64,000 nucleotides of DNA from positions 3,981-67,980 of the forward strand of contig NZ_JBLYZJ010000012.1 in assembly GCF_048551375.1 (NCBI RefSeq), in the 5' to 3' direction. Under the pieces are notes generated by a model. It was not told the origin of the DNA. It worked only from the letters and a program-made list of their open reading frames with translations, and ran no database searches. The position numbers and the translations under genes are program-made. Below are positions 36,233 to 45,092 of this stretch, piece after piece. This DNA is from Faucicola sp048551375 (lineage in GTDB: Bacteria > Pseudomonadota > Gammaproteobacteria > Pseudomonadales > Moraxellaceae). Numbering within the stretch: the first letter of the stretch is position 1; each line of letters begins with the position of its first letter.

Positions 36233-36691
36233 TTAATGTACTGTCGTGGCTTTTACCAACAATTCATTACCAATCACATCGACCACCACCACACGTTCAC
36301 CCACGGCTAATGGCATATTGTCTAAGCTACGGCAAGCCCATTCATCCGCCCCAAAAATCGGCACACTAAAGCGAACTTTGCCGAGTTTATCCAGTTGGGG
36401 GCTGTGGATAAGCATGCCTGTTTCACCAACGATTGAGCCAGCCCCTAAGCCTGCGGTAGTGCGATTGGTCAAACGAGGTTTGATAAATTTAAAGCCGACA
36501 ATGGTAATGATGACCGACAACACCAACCAAATCACCACTTGTCCAAACCAACCAATCGGCAATACCCAAGCCAACAGCCCAGTAATGATAGCTCCCATAC
36601 CGATGGTGAGGCTGACAAAACTGGTAATAAATAAATCGCCAATAATCAGCACCAAACCTAATATCAGCCAGTACCAAGGTTGTAGCGTCAT
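36233..36691 (-). CDS. NfeD family protein
   Basis: A 152-residue protein with three or four N-terminal TM helices (WLILGLVLIIGDLFITSF, VLPIGWFGQVVIWLVLSVIITIVGF). A C-terminal OB-fold NfeD domain of about 60 residues follows (GSIVGETGMLIHSPQLDKLG, GERVVVVDVIGNELLVK). The ATG at 36691 follows AAAGGAC. A longer frame to 36859 would run into the terminator at 36842-36872, so it is unlikely. It partners the SPFH protein, with the repeat lying between them. Confidence 0.85.
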   Translation of the reverse strand: MTLQPWYWLILGLVLIIGDLFITSFVSLTIGMGAIITGLLAWVLPIGWFGQVVIWLVLSVIITIVGFKFIKPRLTNRTTAGLGAGSIVGETGMLIHSPQLDKLGKVRFSVPIFGADEWACRSLDNMPLAVGERVVVVDVIGNELLVKATTVH

Positions 36692-36841
36692 GTGGTGTCC
36701 TTTTGTTGAGTTATTGGGGTGGAGTTTGTTTGGGTGGTTTTCACCCATTATCCAATAGTTATATGACAAAAGAATAAAGCCTAGTAGTAATATACGCAAT
36801 GATGTTTTAGTAAATGGTGTGTATACTAAGAAGCGTACAAT

Positions 36842-36872
36842 AAAAAACAGGACAATCAATGTCCTGTTTTTT
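36842..36872. terminator. Terminator between the baeRF and NfeD genes
   Basis: AAAAAACAGGAC / GTCCTGTTTTTT with a seven-base loop. It stops transcripts from the baeRF gene on the minus strand and has U runs on both strands. Confidence 0.88.
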
Positions 36873-36906
36873 ATGATTAAAACTTTTATGATTAAACGTT
36901 GATGAA

Positions 36907-38034
36907 TTAGTAACGTGTGATTAATGCAATCGGCTCTTTTTCATCCATCATGTCAACTGGCATAAATACCACGTTTGCCCCATTATGGCTGGCAAGTTCA
37001 ATCACTTCTGCTACCGCATCATCGGTTACGCCTGCTTGGGTGGCATCGTCTGTGACTTGTAGTGTCTGCTTGGCTTCGTCAATCATCGCAGGGACGCTAT
37101 AGCCTTGACGTACCAACAAGGTCACCGCATTGCCTTCAAAAGCAGAACGATAGATTTGTTGCAGGTCATTGCGTACCATTTTTTCGTTACGGGCTTTTTC
37201 AAGGTCGCCTTTGGCACTGTCAAAGCGAGTTTGACGTTGCTCGCCAACAATCTCTTGCACACCTTCGACAAACACAGTTGGAGCATCGTCATCAAGGTCA
37301 GCAGATAGATGCGACACGCTTGCCACAATCATGTCAGGACGGTCAACGATGGTATTGTATTTGCCAACATTGCGGTCATCACCCACCAAAATCACAGGTA
37401 GTGGGGTTTTGTTATATAGCTCTTGCAAACTTTTATCCACACGGTTAAAGAACTCTTTAAGGTATTTATCATCGTCTGATGAGCCTGTGCGGTCAGCTTT
37501 CGAGCCTGTTGGTAAAGTGGTGTTATTGACAGGGAAGGTCAATTCGCTCATGCTTTGTTGACGTTCGCTACCACCTTTGACCTCTTTAATTACACGGTTA
37601 TCCACCGCTTCAATCAGACGTGCCATTTCACTGGTAATCACCAAAATATAATAATGATATGACTGTGATAGGTGACGCATAAAGTCACGAGTGGCAAACT
37701 TGGTATCCACGACTACACGTTCAGCTGTGTCAAATGGTAAACGCATCACTTCGGCAGAATTTGGGGTCGCAAAAATCGCCAAGGTATCTAAATTGTAGTT
37801 ATGGTCAAGCTCATTGGTTTTTACAAGAATTTGGTCAAGTACCGCTTGAGCTGTGCGTTTGTCATAGCTTTCGGTGACACGCTCTTCGACTACTTTAAGC
37901 TGATTTTTTAGGACAATGGGGTCTTGCTCATTGTCTGGAAATGTGCGATGGGTAGGGACAAAGACACTGACCGCAGGTTCACCTTTGATGGTTTTTAATT
38001 GTTTTAACGTTGCTTTAAAGTCGCTGGTTGACAT
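36907..38034 (-). CDS. baeRF-like protein (eRF1-related fold), family 3-like
   Basis: A 375-residue cytoplasmic protein. SVFVPTHRTFPDNEQDPIVLKNQLK at the N-terminus, LDTLAIFATPNSAEVMRLPF, and the C-terminal AVAEVIELASHNGANVVFMP match bacterial proteins related to archaeal/eukaryotic release factor eRF1 (baeRF). They are thought to act on stalled or inactive ribosomes, but this is inference from the fold. A GGQ-type catalytic loop is not evident; KGGSERQQ near residue 153 is the closest. It is separated from prlC by a 428-bp non-coding gap and is followed by a terminator. Confidence 0.6.
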   Translation of the reverse strand: MSTSDFKATLKQLKTIKGEPAVSVFVPTHRTFPDNEQDPIVLKNQLKVVEERVTESYDKRTAQAVLDQILVKTNELDHNYNLDTLAIFATPNSAEVMRLPFDTAERVVVDTKFATRDFMRHLSQSYHYYILVITSEMARLIEAVDNRVIKEVKGGSERQQSMSELTFPVNNTTLPTGSKADRTGSSDDDKYLKEFFNRVDKSLQELYNKTPLPVILVGDDRNVGKYNTIVDRPDMIVASVSHLSADLDDDAPTVFVEGVQEIVGEQRQTRFDSAKGDLEKARNEKMVRNDLQQIYRSAFEGNAVTLLVRQGYSVPAMIDEAKQTLQVTDDATQAGVTDDAVAEVIELASHNGANVVFMPVDMMDEKEPIALITRY

Positions 38035-38462
38035 GAAGGTATTCCTTAATTAAATTGTCGTTATAAAAAGTTTGATAAGTAAAGAATTTGCCAAAAATTA
38101 GTAATAACAGCAAAGTCGCTGATGGCAAACGGCAAAATAATAGGGAGTAAAAAACACCCAAATCCCTATAAAAATCAATGACTAATAATGTAAATTAATC
38201 ACTTGGGCTTAATAGGACTATACCAAGCTAGTCTTGCTGATAAGTAAAACAATGTAAAGTTTTTATCCCTTAACTGTTAGCAATGAGTTAATAACATATG
38301 AAGAGGGTAACCGCTAAGATAAAATAAGCGTGGTTTGTAAAAAATTGCCTTGTAATGGTGAAAAGTGGTAACTTTACGCCACTGTTTGTTAAACTAAAGG
38401 TCTGCTAAACTAACGTATTCGCATTAGATTTATAACAGTCGATTTAGAATAAAGGAAAACCC
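38035..38462. other. Non-coding divergent region between baeRF and prlC
   Basis: 428 bp, AT-rich, no ORF or repeat recognised. It must contain the promoters of both divergent genes; AAAGGAAA before 38463 is the prlC ribosome-binding site. Nothing else stands out. Confidence 0.5.
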
Positions 38463-40571
38463 ATGCCGACCCACAACTTACACCTTGTGAATTTTCACCA
38501 AGTCGATTTGACTACCCTCAAAACCCAAATCCTTGACGCATTGGACGATGGCAAGGCATTTTTGGCAATGCTCGATGATGAACCGACCGCAAGCGATAGC
38601 CAACACGCATTTAACGATATAATTGCCTTTGAACACGTCAACATGAGCCTAGACCGCAGTTGGGGCTTGCTATCACACCTTAATAGCGTGATGAGCAGTG
38701 ATGACATTCGTGCCTTGCACCACGAGCTATTGCCCCAAGTGTCCGACTACAGCACCAGTGTGGGACAGCATTTGGCGTTATTTAGCCGTTATCAACAAAT
38801 CATTGCCGATACGCCATTTTTTGATAACCTTGAGCCAGCACGTCAAAGAGCCTTAACCCTTGCCAAACAAGGTTTTGAATTATCAGGCGTGGCATTGCCA
38901 AGCGAGCAACAGCAACAATTTGCCAAGCTTGCTACCGAATTATCGAGTTTATCTGCCAAATTCTCGGACAATGTACTGGACGCAACGCAAAGTTATTTTT
39001 TACCCTTGACCCAAGACCAGTTGGCAGGATTGCCCGATACCGCCCTTGCGATGCTTGCCGATGCAGGGCAACGCTACCGTGAGCAAACAGGCGACACCAC
39101 ACCGACTGAATATGTCGCAACCCTTAATATTCCTGTGTATTTGGCGGTGATGACCTATGCCGATGACCGAGCGTTACGTGAACAACTGTATCATGCGTAT
39201 GTCACTCGTGCCTCTGAAAATTTTGTCAAACCTGAATTTAACAATGCCGATATCATGGTCGAGATTTTGGCAAAACGCCAACAAAAGGCACAATTACTCG
39301 GCTTTACCAATTATGCCGAACTGTCGCTTGCCACCAAAATGGCGGATGATGTGGCGACTGTGGCGCAGTTTTTGCGTGATTTGGCGGTGCGTGCCAAACC
39401 CTTTGCCCTCCAAGACCTTAAACAGCTACAAACCGAGGGCTTGGCATTTGATATCGAAGAGGTAAAAGCGTGGGATACGGCGTATTTGGCAGAAAAAGTC
39501 AAACAACGCAAATTTAACCTCTCCCAAGAAGCGGTACGTCCGTATTTTCCGTTACCGACTGTGATTGCAGGTTTGTTTGAGATTGTCAAACGCCTGTTTG
39601 CGGTGACCATTGTCGAACAAACCGATAGCGTACAGCGTTGGCACGATGATGTGCGTTTTTACCACATTCTTGATGATAAAGGCGAATTGGTTGGCGGTTT
39701 TTATTTTGATTTATATGCCCGTCAAGGCAAGCGTGGCGGTGCGTGGATGAGTGGCTTCCAAGCCCGTTATCAGCACACCCCAAGCGGTCATCAGCAGTTG
39801 CCTGTGTGCTTTATGGTCGCAAATTTTAGCCCCTCGATTGATGGTAAACCGAGCCTGTTGACCCATGATGAAGTCACGACTTTGTTCCATGAATTTGGGC
39901 ATGGCTTGCACCATTTACTCACCGAAGTCAGCGTCAGCGATGTGGCAGGGGTGAACGGTGTTGAATGGGATGCGGTCGAGTTACCCAGTCAGTTTTTGGA
40001 AAATTGGGCGTGGCACGCTGAAGGCATTGCATTGATTAGCGGTCATGTCGAAACAGGCGATACCTTGCCAATGGCTATGCTCAACAGTTTATTGTCTGCT
40101 AAAAATTTCCAAAGCGGTATGCAAACGCTTCGTCAGTTAGAATTTGCGTTGTTTGATTTATTGCTTCATGCCAAGCGTTCTGAAACGAGCTATGAGGACT
40201 TGCTTGAGTTGTTAAACCAAGTGCGACAAGACGTGGCGATTATACCTGTGGCAGAGTATAACCGCTTTGCCAATGGATTTAGTCATATTTTTGCAGGGGG
40301 TTACTCGGCAGGATATTATTCGTATAAATGGGCGGAACTGTTGTCGGCTGATGCGTTTGATAAATTCGAGCAAGAGGGGATTTTTAATGCCGATACAGGC
40401 AAGGCATTTCGTGAGCAGATTTTGGCAAGGGGCGGTTCTCGAGATGCCAAAGTGAATTTTGAGGCGTTTCGTGGGCGTGAAGCGAGTATTGAGGCGTTGC
40501 TTCGCCATTCAGGGTTTTATGATGAATTGCTGAGTGATGATAGTGATAATCAACATACACAATCGTGGTAA
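38463..40571 (+). CDS. prlC: Oligopeptidase A (M3 zinc peptidase)
   Basis: Cytosolic peptidase that degrades short peptides, including signal-peptide fragments. 702 residues. The zinc motif HEFGHGLHH lies near residue 477 (HEXXH), with the third ligand Glu in NVEWDAVELPSQFLENWAWH about 25-30 residues on. GYSAGYYSYKWAELLSADAFDKF near the C-terminus is typical of M3 peptidases. It is followed by yheV, the order seen in Pseudomonas and relatives. Confidence 0.94.
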   Translation: MPTHNLHLVNFHQVDLTTLKTQILDALDDGKAFLAMLDDEPTASDSQHAFNDIIAFEHVNMSLDRSWGLLSHLNSVMSSDDIRALHHELLPQVSDYSTSVGQHLALFSRYQQIIADTPFFDNLEPARQRALTLAKQGFELSGVALPSEQQQQFAKLATELSSLSAKFSDNVLDATQSYFLPLTQDQLAGLPDTALAMLADAGQRYREQTGDTTPTEYVATLNIPVYLAVMTYADDRALREQLYHAYVTRASENFVKPEFNNADIMVEILAKRQQKAQLLGFTNYAELSLATKMADDVATVAQFLRDLAVRAKPFALQDLKQLQTEGLAFDIEEVKAWDTAYLAEKVKQRKFNLSQEAVRPYFPLPTVIAGLFEIVKRLFAVTIVEQTDSVQRWHDDVRFYHILDDKGELVGGFYFDLYARQGKRGGAWMSGFQARYQHTPSGHQQLPVCFMVANFSPSIDGKPSLLTHDEVTTLFHEFGHGLHHLLTEVSVSDVAGVNGVEWDAVELPSQFLENWAWHAEGIALISGHVETGDTLPMAMLNSLLSAKNFQSGMQTLRQLEFALFDLLLHAKRSETSYEDLLELLNQVRQDVAIIPVAEYNRFANGFSHIFAGGYSAGYYSYKWAELLSADAFDKFEQEGIFNADTGKAFREQILARGGSRDAKVNFEAFRGREASIEALLRHSGFYDELLSDDSDNQHTQSW

Positions 40572-40595
40572 AATATTGATAAATATCGCATTGTG

Positions 40596-40618
40596 GTAGG
40601 GGCGTATTGTATACGCCC
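40596..40618. repeat. GTAGGGGCGTATTG...TACGCCC palindrome between prlC and yheV
   Basis: A single copy of the GGGCGTA palindrome family, inserted between prlC and yheV. Confidence 0.8.
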
Positions 40619-40652
40619 TCATTAATATTTGGTTTATTATTTGGAAAAAATC

Positions 40653-40883
40653 ATGCGTTACCAATCCAACCGCCCAAAACGCCAATTTTTGGCAGGTGTG
40701 ACCTGTAAAAACTGCGGTGAACTTGACAAAACCGTCCAAATCACCCTCTTTGAACCGATCCTAGACGAATACATTGAATGTGTCGCCTGTGGCTACAGCG
40801 AACGCCGACCGACCAAAGAGGAATTGCCCCTAATTCAGCAAGTCAACCAAACCGATGAAGTTGGCGTGGTACAGTTTAAATAA
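40653..40883 (+). CDS. yheV: YheV-family zinc-ribbon protein
   Basis: A 76-residue protein with two CxxC pairs, CKNCG near residue 19 and CVACG near residue 48, forming a zinc ribbon. The family opening RPKRQFLAGVTC is clear. The ATG at 40653 follows GGAAAA; the frame also opens upstream at 40629. Function unknown, although the family is conserved next to prlC. Confidence 0.85.
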   Translation: MRYQSNRPKRQFLAGVTCKNCGELDKTVQITLFEPILDEYIECVACGYSERRPTKEELPLIQQVNQTDEVGVVQFK

Positions 40884-41114
40884 CGGCTTATTGCATACAA
40901 CATTTTGGCTTAAAAAAAAGCAATTTTATCCTAAACAATTTTATTTTTGCTGTATCTTTGCTATAGTAATCATTAACTGTAAACAACGATTGCCATTTGA
41001 TGAAATGTTTACACGCCCCATCGCCCTAAATTCTGTGTTACGCTCATGTAGACGATGGATAAGGGTTTATAAAATGCTAATAATATCAAGTGATTAAAAG
41101 GGAAACTCCCCCAA

Positions 41115-42560
41115 ATGAAACTATTTAGCCTAAAAAAAGAACCCAAAGAACCAGCAAAGTTATCTGCTGACCCCCTTGCCAACACCTCAATCCCTGACCT
41201 TGCTGATGAGCCAAATCTGCTAGACGAAGGATTAGACTTAACAAAAATTAATCACGAGCCAGCCATGACTGCAAATAGTACAAATACTAATCTGAATCCC
41301 AATAAAGACCCCATGGATGAATTTTCGCTAGAAGCGTTGGACTTAAGTAGTTTAGATGATGACTTGTTCGGCACAAAACCTAGCCAAAATACCGCACCTG
41401 TTGCCCAGCAAGCCAACAATACCGATATTTTAGATTTTGACAATTTTGACTTGGGTGATTTGACCACGGCTACGCCTGTTGTTAATACGCCTAGCACAGC
41501 CACCACAGGGCAAACACACACCTCAGACATCAATTTTGATGAAATGATGGCATTTGATAATTTGGACTTCCAAGAGCCTAAGATGACCGCCACGCCATCA
41601 ACTGCCCAAGCTATCCATACGCCATCTGCCACCACGTCTGAGCCGACTTTTGATGCCCTAGATAATTTAGATAGTTTAGATAATCTAGATACGTTAGACG
41701 CTTTAGATACCCAAGCCCATCATCTGCAACAAAATGCTCAAGATAACTTAGCACCTTTGAGTATGAATAAGCCAGCTGATGCTTATGATGAGTTGCTTAA
41801 TATAGCCAATGATGACTCAGTGTTACAGTCATCCTTACCTGAAGACATCCCTGCCAACTCAGCTGTACCTGTAGCAAAAACCAAAGGCAAAAAATTTGCA
41901 TTTGGTGGGTTTGGTAAAAAAGACAAAAAAGATAAAAAAGATAAAAAAGATAAAAAAGTAGATAAAATTGTCAACACCCCCAATACCCCTAACGTCCCTA
42001 ACAAATCTGCCAAACAGCCCAACAAGCTATTATTATTGTTATTGCCGTTGGTATTATTGGCGGTGGGGGCATGGTATTTCTTGACCCAAATGAACAATGA
42101 TACCCCTGCACCAGCCCCAGTTGTTGCCCCTGTGGTCAAACCAAAACCTGTTGCTTCTGCCCCTGCATCCACACCCACGGTCGCCAGTGTAGCTTCAGCG
42201 ACTGCCAGTGCCTCAGCTACCGCCTCAACTTCGGCTTCGACTGCCACCGCCACCACGACCTCAGCCAGTACAGCCAGCGACACAGCGACCAAAGTCGCCC
42301 CAGTTGCTACCCCAGAGCAAATCCTTGCCCCTGCTGTACCGACTGACCCAGCGATTGCCAAAGAAGAAATCGACCGCTTGGCAGAGCAGAGTAATCAGCT
42401 AAAAGAGCAAGAAAAAATGATTGAAGAACAGCTTGCCATGATGAATGAGCTATCAAGCAAAAAAGAAGAGCGTATCAAATTGCTAGAGCAACAAGTGGCT
42501 CAATTGGAACAACAAAAGGCCGCCGAAAAAGCAGGTAAAACCGCACCAGCCAAGCCATAA
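41115..42560 (+). CDS. Single-pass membrane protein with acidic N-terminus and Lys/Asp repeat
   Basis: A 481-residue protein, family not recognised. Residues 1-255 are acidic, Asp/Leu/Asn-rich (LDNLDSLDNLDTLDALDTQ) and probably disordered in the cytoplasm. A positively charged KKDKKDKKDKKDKK run precedes a single TM helix (LLLLLLPLVLLAVGAWYFL) near residue 300. The positive side faces the cytoplasm, as expected. After it comes an Ala/Thr/Ser/Pro-rich periplasmic region and a Glu/Gln/Lys-rich coiled coil (EEIDRLAEQSNQLKEQEKMI). It could be a FimV- or TonB-like scaffold, but no motif supports a name. The next gene starts 25 bases later. Confidence 0.6.
   Translation: MKLFSLKKEPKEPAKLSADPLANTSIPDLADEPNLLDEGLDLTKINHEPAMTANSTNTNLNPNKDPMDEFSLEALDLSSLDDDLFGTKPSQNTAPVAQQANNTDILDFDNFDLGDLTTATPVVNTPSTATTGQTHTSDINFDEMMAFDNLDFQEPKMTATPSTAQAIHTPSATTSEPTFDALDNLDSLDNLDTLDALDTQAHHLQQNAQDNLAPLSMNKPADAYDELLNIANDDSVLQSSLPEDIPANSAVPVAKTKGKKFAFGGFGKKDKKDKKDKKDKKVDKIVNTPNTPNVPNKSAKQPNKLLLLLLPLVLLAVGAWYFLTQMNNDTPAPAPVVAPVVKPKPVASAPASTPTVASVASATASASATASTSASTATATTTSASTASDTATKVAPVATPEQILAPAVPTDPAIAKEEIDRLAEQSNQLKEQEKMIEEQLAMMNELSSKKEERIKLLEQQVAQLEQQKAAEKAGKTAPAKP
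41916..41960 (+). repeat. Four 9-bp KKD repeats of A6 runs
   Basis: AAAAAAGAY is repeated four times, followed by AAAAAAGTA. Each unit carries six consecutive A bases in frame, which is prone to slippage. Confidence 0.85.
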
Positions 42561-42584
42561 CCCTCAGGCGACTGACGTTAAATC

Positions 42585-43085
42585 ATGCTGACGATTGCCA
42601 ATCAATCCACCTTGTTTCAAGACCGCTATCAAGCGTTAATCATGCCCGTCCCAGTGTCGGGCATTTTTCGTCATCGCCTACTGCTAAGATTTCAATCGTT
42701 ATACCCAGAACAATATGCCCAATATAAGCAAATCTGTGAGCGTAGCGAATTGGCATTGGGGGAAATCTTGGTATTGGACGTGCAACAAGATTTAATCGGT
42801 ATGGGTGTGGGACGAGCGGTATCCAAGCCCAAATTTATCGTGATGATGGCAGTGACAACAGTTAGTGAAAGCTCACCGCATCTGTCTGCCATACAAGGGT
42901 GTTTTCAAGCCCTTGAGCCATTGCTGATGCGATGGGGTCGTTATGATGGCATTCGCCGTGTGGCATTGCTTGGGAGTGATGATTTGATAATCCCAACGGA
43001 TTTGAGTTTTGACGGGGCGATTTTACCGATGGTCGAAAAATACCTACAGCCTATCAGTCGATTGAATGTGGTACTATATCGTTAG
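42585..43085 (+). CDS. Hypothetical protein with macro-domain-like features
   Basis: A 166-residue cytoplasmic protein. No firm family. The stretch GIFRHRLLLRFQSLYPEQYA, CERSELALGEILVLDVQQD and KFIVMMAVTTVSESS has the order of a macro (ADP-ribose binding) domain, including a long helix before a family-like alternation. The usual N-x-G-rich loop is missing, so ADP-ribose binding is doubtful. It starts 25 bases after the membrane scaffold gene and is probably co-transcribed. Confidence 0.45.
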   Translation: MLTIANQSTLFQDRYQALIMPVPVSGIFRHRLLLRFQSLYPEQYAQYKQICERSELALGEILVLDVQQDLIGMGVGRAVSKPKFIVMMAVTTVSESSPHLSAIQGCFQALEPLLMRWGRYDGIRRVALLGSDDLIIPTDLSFDGAILPMVEKYLQPISRLNVVLYR

Positions 43086-43140
43086 TGTGTATAGAGCTAT
43101 TGCTTTAACTAAAGCCCATCAACTATTTCACCTCAGAAAG

Positions 43141-43205
43141 GTAAGGTGCGTCATACGCACCGATTGAAGATATTGATTTTGAATGGTGCGTATGACGCAC
43201 CTTAC
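43141..43205. repeat. Perfect 21-bp inverted repeat GTAAGGTGCGTCATACGCACC
   Basis: Arms at 43141-43161 and 43185-43205 are exact reverse complements separated by 23 bases. Each arm is itself a palindrome around GCGTCATACGC. It lies downstream of two convergent genes. The ends GTAAGGTG recur at 44632 and 44786. Confidence 0.9.
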
Positions 43206-43255
43206 GAATGTAAATTATTTTAGAATCATAGACTTATCAATAATAATAGCGTTTG

Positions 43256-44215
43256 TTATACCGAATTTAGGTTATTCACCAATTTAATTGGCTGTAATCG
43301 TCCATTGGCTTCCAATTCAGCAATCCCCAAAAACTGTTCACCACAAAATAGGCGTACTTCTTGTGTATTGTCGCTTAAAACCTGTTGTTGAGTTGCATCC
43401 GTTTTGATATTAAGACGTTGACCGTGTTTGATACGTTCCGCTTGTGCTTCATCCAGTTGTAGCCTTGGCAAAGTTTTAACACATTCATCCACTGGCAATA
43501 GCTTGTCAAAACGTGCCTCAAAATCCAACTGCTCAAAGTCAGCCAACGTTATCGCATTCTCAAGGCTAAAATCACCTGTGGCGGTACGTCTAAGGGCAGT
43601 CAAATGCCCCAAAGTACCGAGAGCTTTGGCGATATCTTCCCCCAATACACGCACATACGTGCCTTTGGAACAAGTTACGTTCAGTTGTAACTCATTGGCA
43701 GATAGTGGCTTGAGGTCAAGCTGAAAAATAGTAATATTTCGAGCCTCACGCTCAATTTCAATACCTTCACGAGCCAGTTCATACAGTTTTTTGCCGTCTT
43801 TTTTGAGGGCGGAATACATGGGTGGAATTTGGGTTTGCTCACCCAAAAACTGCTGACGAACACCCTCTAAAGTAGTGGTATCAAGGTTGGCTGTGTCTAG
43901 GTTGAGTAACGGAGCGGTGGCAATCACTTGCCCCTCGGCATCGCCTGTGTCGGTTTGCTCACCCAATTTGATAATGGCTTGGTAGGATTTGATGGCTTCG
44001 AGTTGATAATGGCTAAATTTGGTCGCTTCACCTAGACAAATTGGCAGTAAGCCAGTCGCCATCGGGTCAAGCGTACCTGTATGCCCTGCTTTTTTGCTGT
44101 CATGGACAGGGGATTTTAGCAAATACTTGACCTTGGACACGACTTGTTGTGAAGTCATGCCTTGGGGCTTGTCAATGAGTAATACGCCTGAAACGATGGA
44201 TTTAGCTTGCATCAT
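43256..44215 (-). CDS. truB: tRNA pseudouridine(55) synthase
   Basis: Makes pseudouridine 55 in the T-loop of most tRNAs. 319 residues from ATG 44215 (44212 is an equally good start). GVLLIDKPQGMTSQQVVSKVK and AGHTGTLDPMATGLLPICLGEATKF (catalytic Asp in the second) are near the N-terminus. The PUA-like C-terminus is present. The start overlaps the 3' end of rbfA, so the pair is translationally coupled. Confidence 0.95.
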   Translation of the reverse strand: MMQAKSIVSGVLLIDKPQGMTSQQVVSKVKYLLKSPVHDSKKAGHTGTLDPMATGLLPICLGEATKFSHYQLEAIKSYQAIIKLGEQTDTGDAEGQVIATAPLLNLDTANLDTTTLEGVRQQFLGEQTQIPPMYSALKKDGKKLYELAREGIEIEREARNITIFQLDLKPLSANELQLNVTCSKGTYVRVLGEDIAKALGTLGHLTALRRTATGDFSLENAITLADFEQLDFEARFDKLLPVDECVKTLPRLQLDEAQAERIKHGQRLNIKTDATQQQVLSDNTQEVRLFCGEQFLGIAELEANGRLQPIKLVNNLNSV

Positions 44216-44612
44216 TGTTAGGATTTTCTTCGCTAGCATTACCATCACTGCTTTGCACCGCTTTAGAAATCAAATTCATCATATAGTTGGCATTGGCGGT
44301 GACTTCATCATAATGGAAGCGTAGGCGAGGGGTGGTGCGAGTTTTTAACAAATGGCTAAGTTGGGTACGTAAAAAACCACTGGCTTTGTTTAATACATCA
44401 AGGCTTTCGGTGTGATAATCCTTTGCCATCGCATCGTCCATGGATTTTTCCATGATGGTGACGTAGATGTCGGCATAACCCAAATCTGGGCTAATTTTGA
44501 CACTCGAAATGGTGACAAAGCCTGTCAAACGTGGGTCGTTGACTTCGTCACGGATTAGTACGGCTAAATCACGTTGGATTTGGTCGGCTAATCGTTGTAA
44601 ACGTTGGTTCAT
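44202..44612 (-). CDS. rbfA: 30S ribosome-binding factor A
   Basis: Assists late 16S rRNA maturation. 136 residues with the KH-like fold motifs RLQRLADQIQRDLAVLIRDEV, DPRLTGFVTISSVKISPDL, and the end FHYDEVTANANYMMNLISKAV. It overlaps truB by 14 bases. The usual upstream partner infB lies 535 bp away on the same strand, with repeats and a terminator between. Confidence 0.94.
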   Translation of the reverse strand: MNQRLQRLADQIQRDLAVLIRDEVNDPRLTGFVTISSVKISPDLGYADIYVTIMEKSMDDAMAKDYHTESLDVLNKASGFLRTQLSHLLKTRTTPRLRFHYDEVTANANYMMNLISKAVQSSDGNASEENPNNDAS

Positions 44613-44631
44613 GTTATATTCCTAAAATATT

Positions 44632-44786
44632 GTAAGGTGTGTCTTACGCACTCTTTATAGTTAATTTAATGGGAAATAACCATGTTATTAAAGGGCGTAT
44701 GCAATACGCCCCTACAACAAGGTAGATTATTTCTATTTCAAATTACTATATCTTTGTCATTTTTGGGTGCGTGGGACGCACCTTAC
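44632..44786. repeat. GTAAGGTG-ended element with a nested GGGCGTA palindrome
   Basis: GTAAGGTGTGTCTTACGCAC (44632-44651) and GGTGCGTGGGACGCACCTTAC (44766-44786) are imperfect inverted ends. Between them at 44693-44715 sits a GGGCGTATGCAATACGCCCCTAC palindrome of the other family. Two repeat families appear nested. Confidence 0.65.
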
Positions 44787-44802
44787 TTTTAAAAGGTCTT
44801 AT

Positions 44803-44834
44803 AAAAAAGGTCTAACGTTTAAATTAGACCTTTT
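44803..44834 (-). terminator. Terminator between infB and rbfA
   Basis: AAAAGGTCTAA / TTAGACCTTTT with an eight-base loop and a T run on the minus strand. It lies after infB and before rbfA. Confidence 0.75.
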
Positions 44835-44900
44835 ATTAATAATTTAAAGCGTTGATACAGCCTTATATAGTGAGTTGAATTAGCAATTAACGTGGATTTT

Positions 44901-44923
44901 GTAGGGGCGTATTGTATACGCCC
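44901..44923. repeat. GTAGGGGCGTATTG...TACGCCC palindrome
   Basis: Single copy of the palindromic family in the infB-rbfA gap. Confidence 0.8.
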
Positions 44924-44967
44924 AAAATCTGCAAAGATGATTCCTAATTGTATCTACTATATATCGT

Positions 44968-45092
44968 AGGGCTTACGCAAAAATGCCATTTGTAGGTTGG
45001 GTGGAAAGAATGACACCCAACATAAAGCCTTCAAATTGTTGGGTGTCGCAAGCTCTACCCAACCTACGATTTGGCTAAATGCGTAAGTCCTA
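44968..45092. mobile_element. MITE-like element, TIR family of 34090-34284, TATCG duplication
   Basis: 125 bp. Left end TAGGGCTTACGC and right end GCGTAAGTCCTA match the TIR of the 195-bp element with one mismatch. A 5-bp direct repeat TATCG flanks it at 44963-44967 and 45093-45097. The inside is a different palindrome (GTAGGTTGGGT / ACCCAACCTAC). No transposase. Confidence 0.85.

Noticed and set aside
36246..36758. 170-codon frame opposite the NfeD gene
   Set aside because: Shadow of the NfeD coding strand without any family match or upstream signal.
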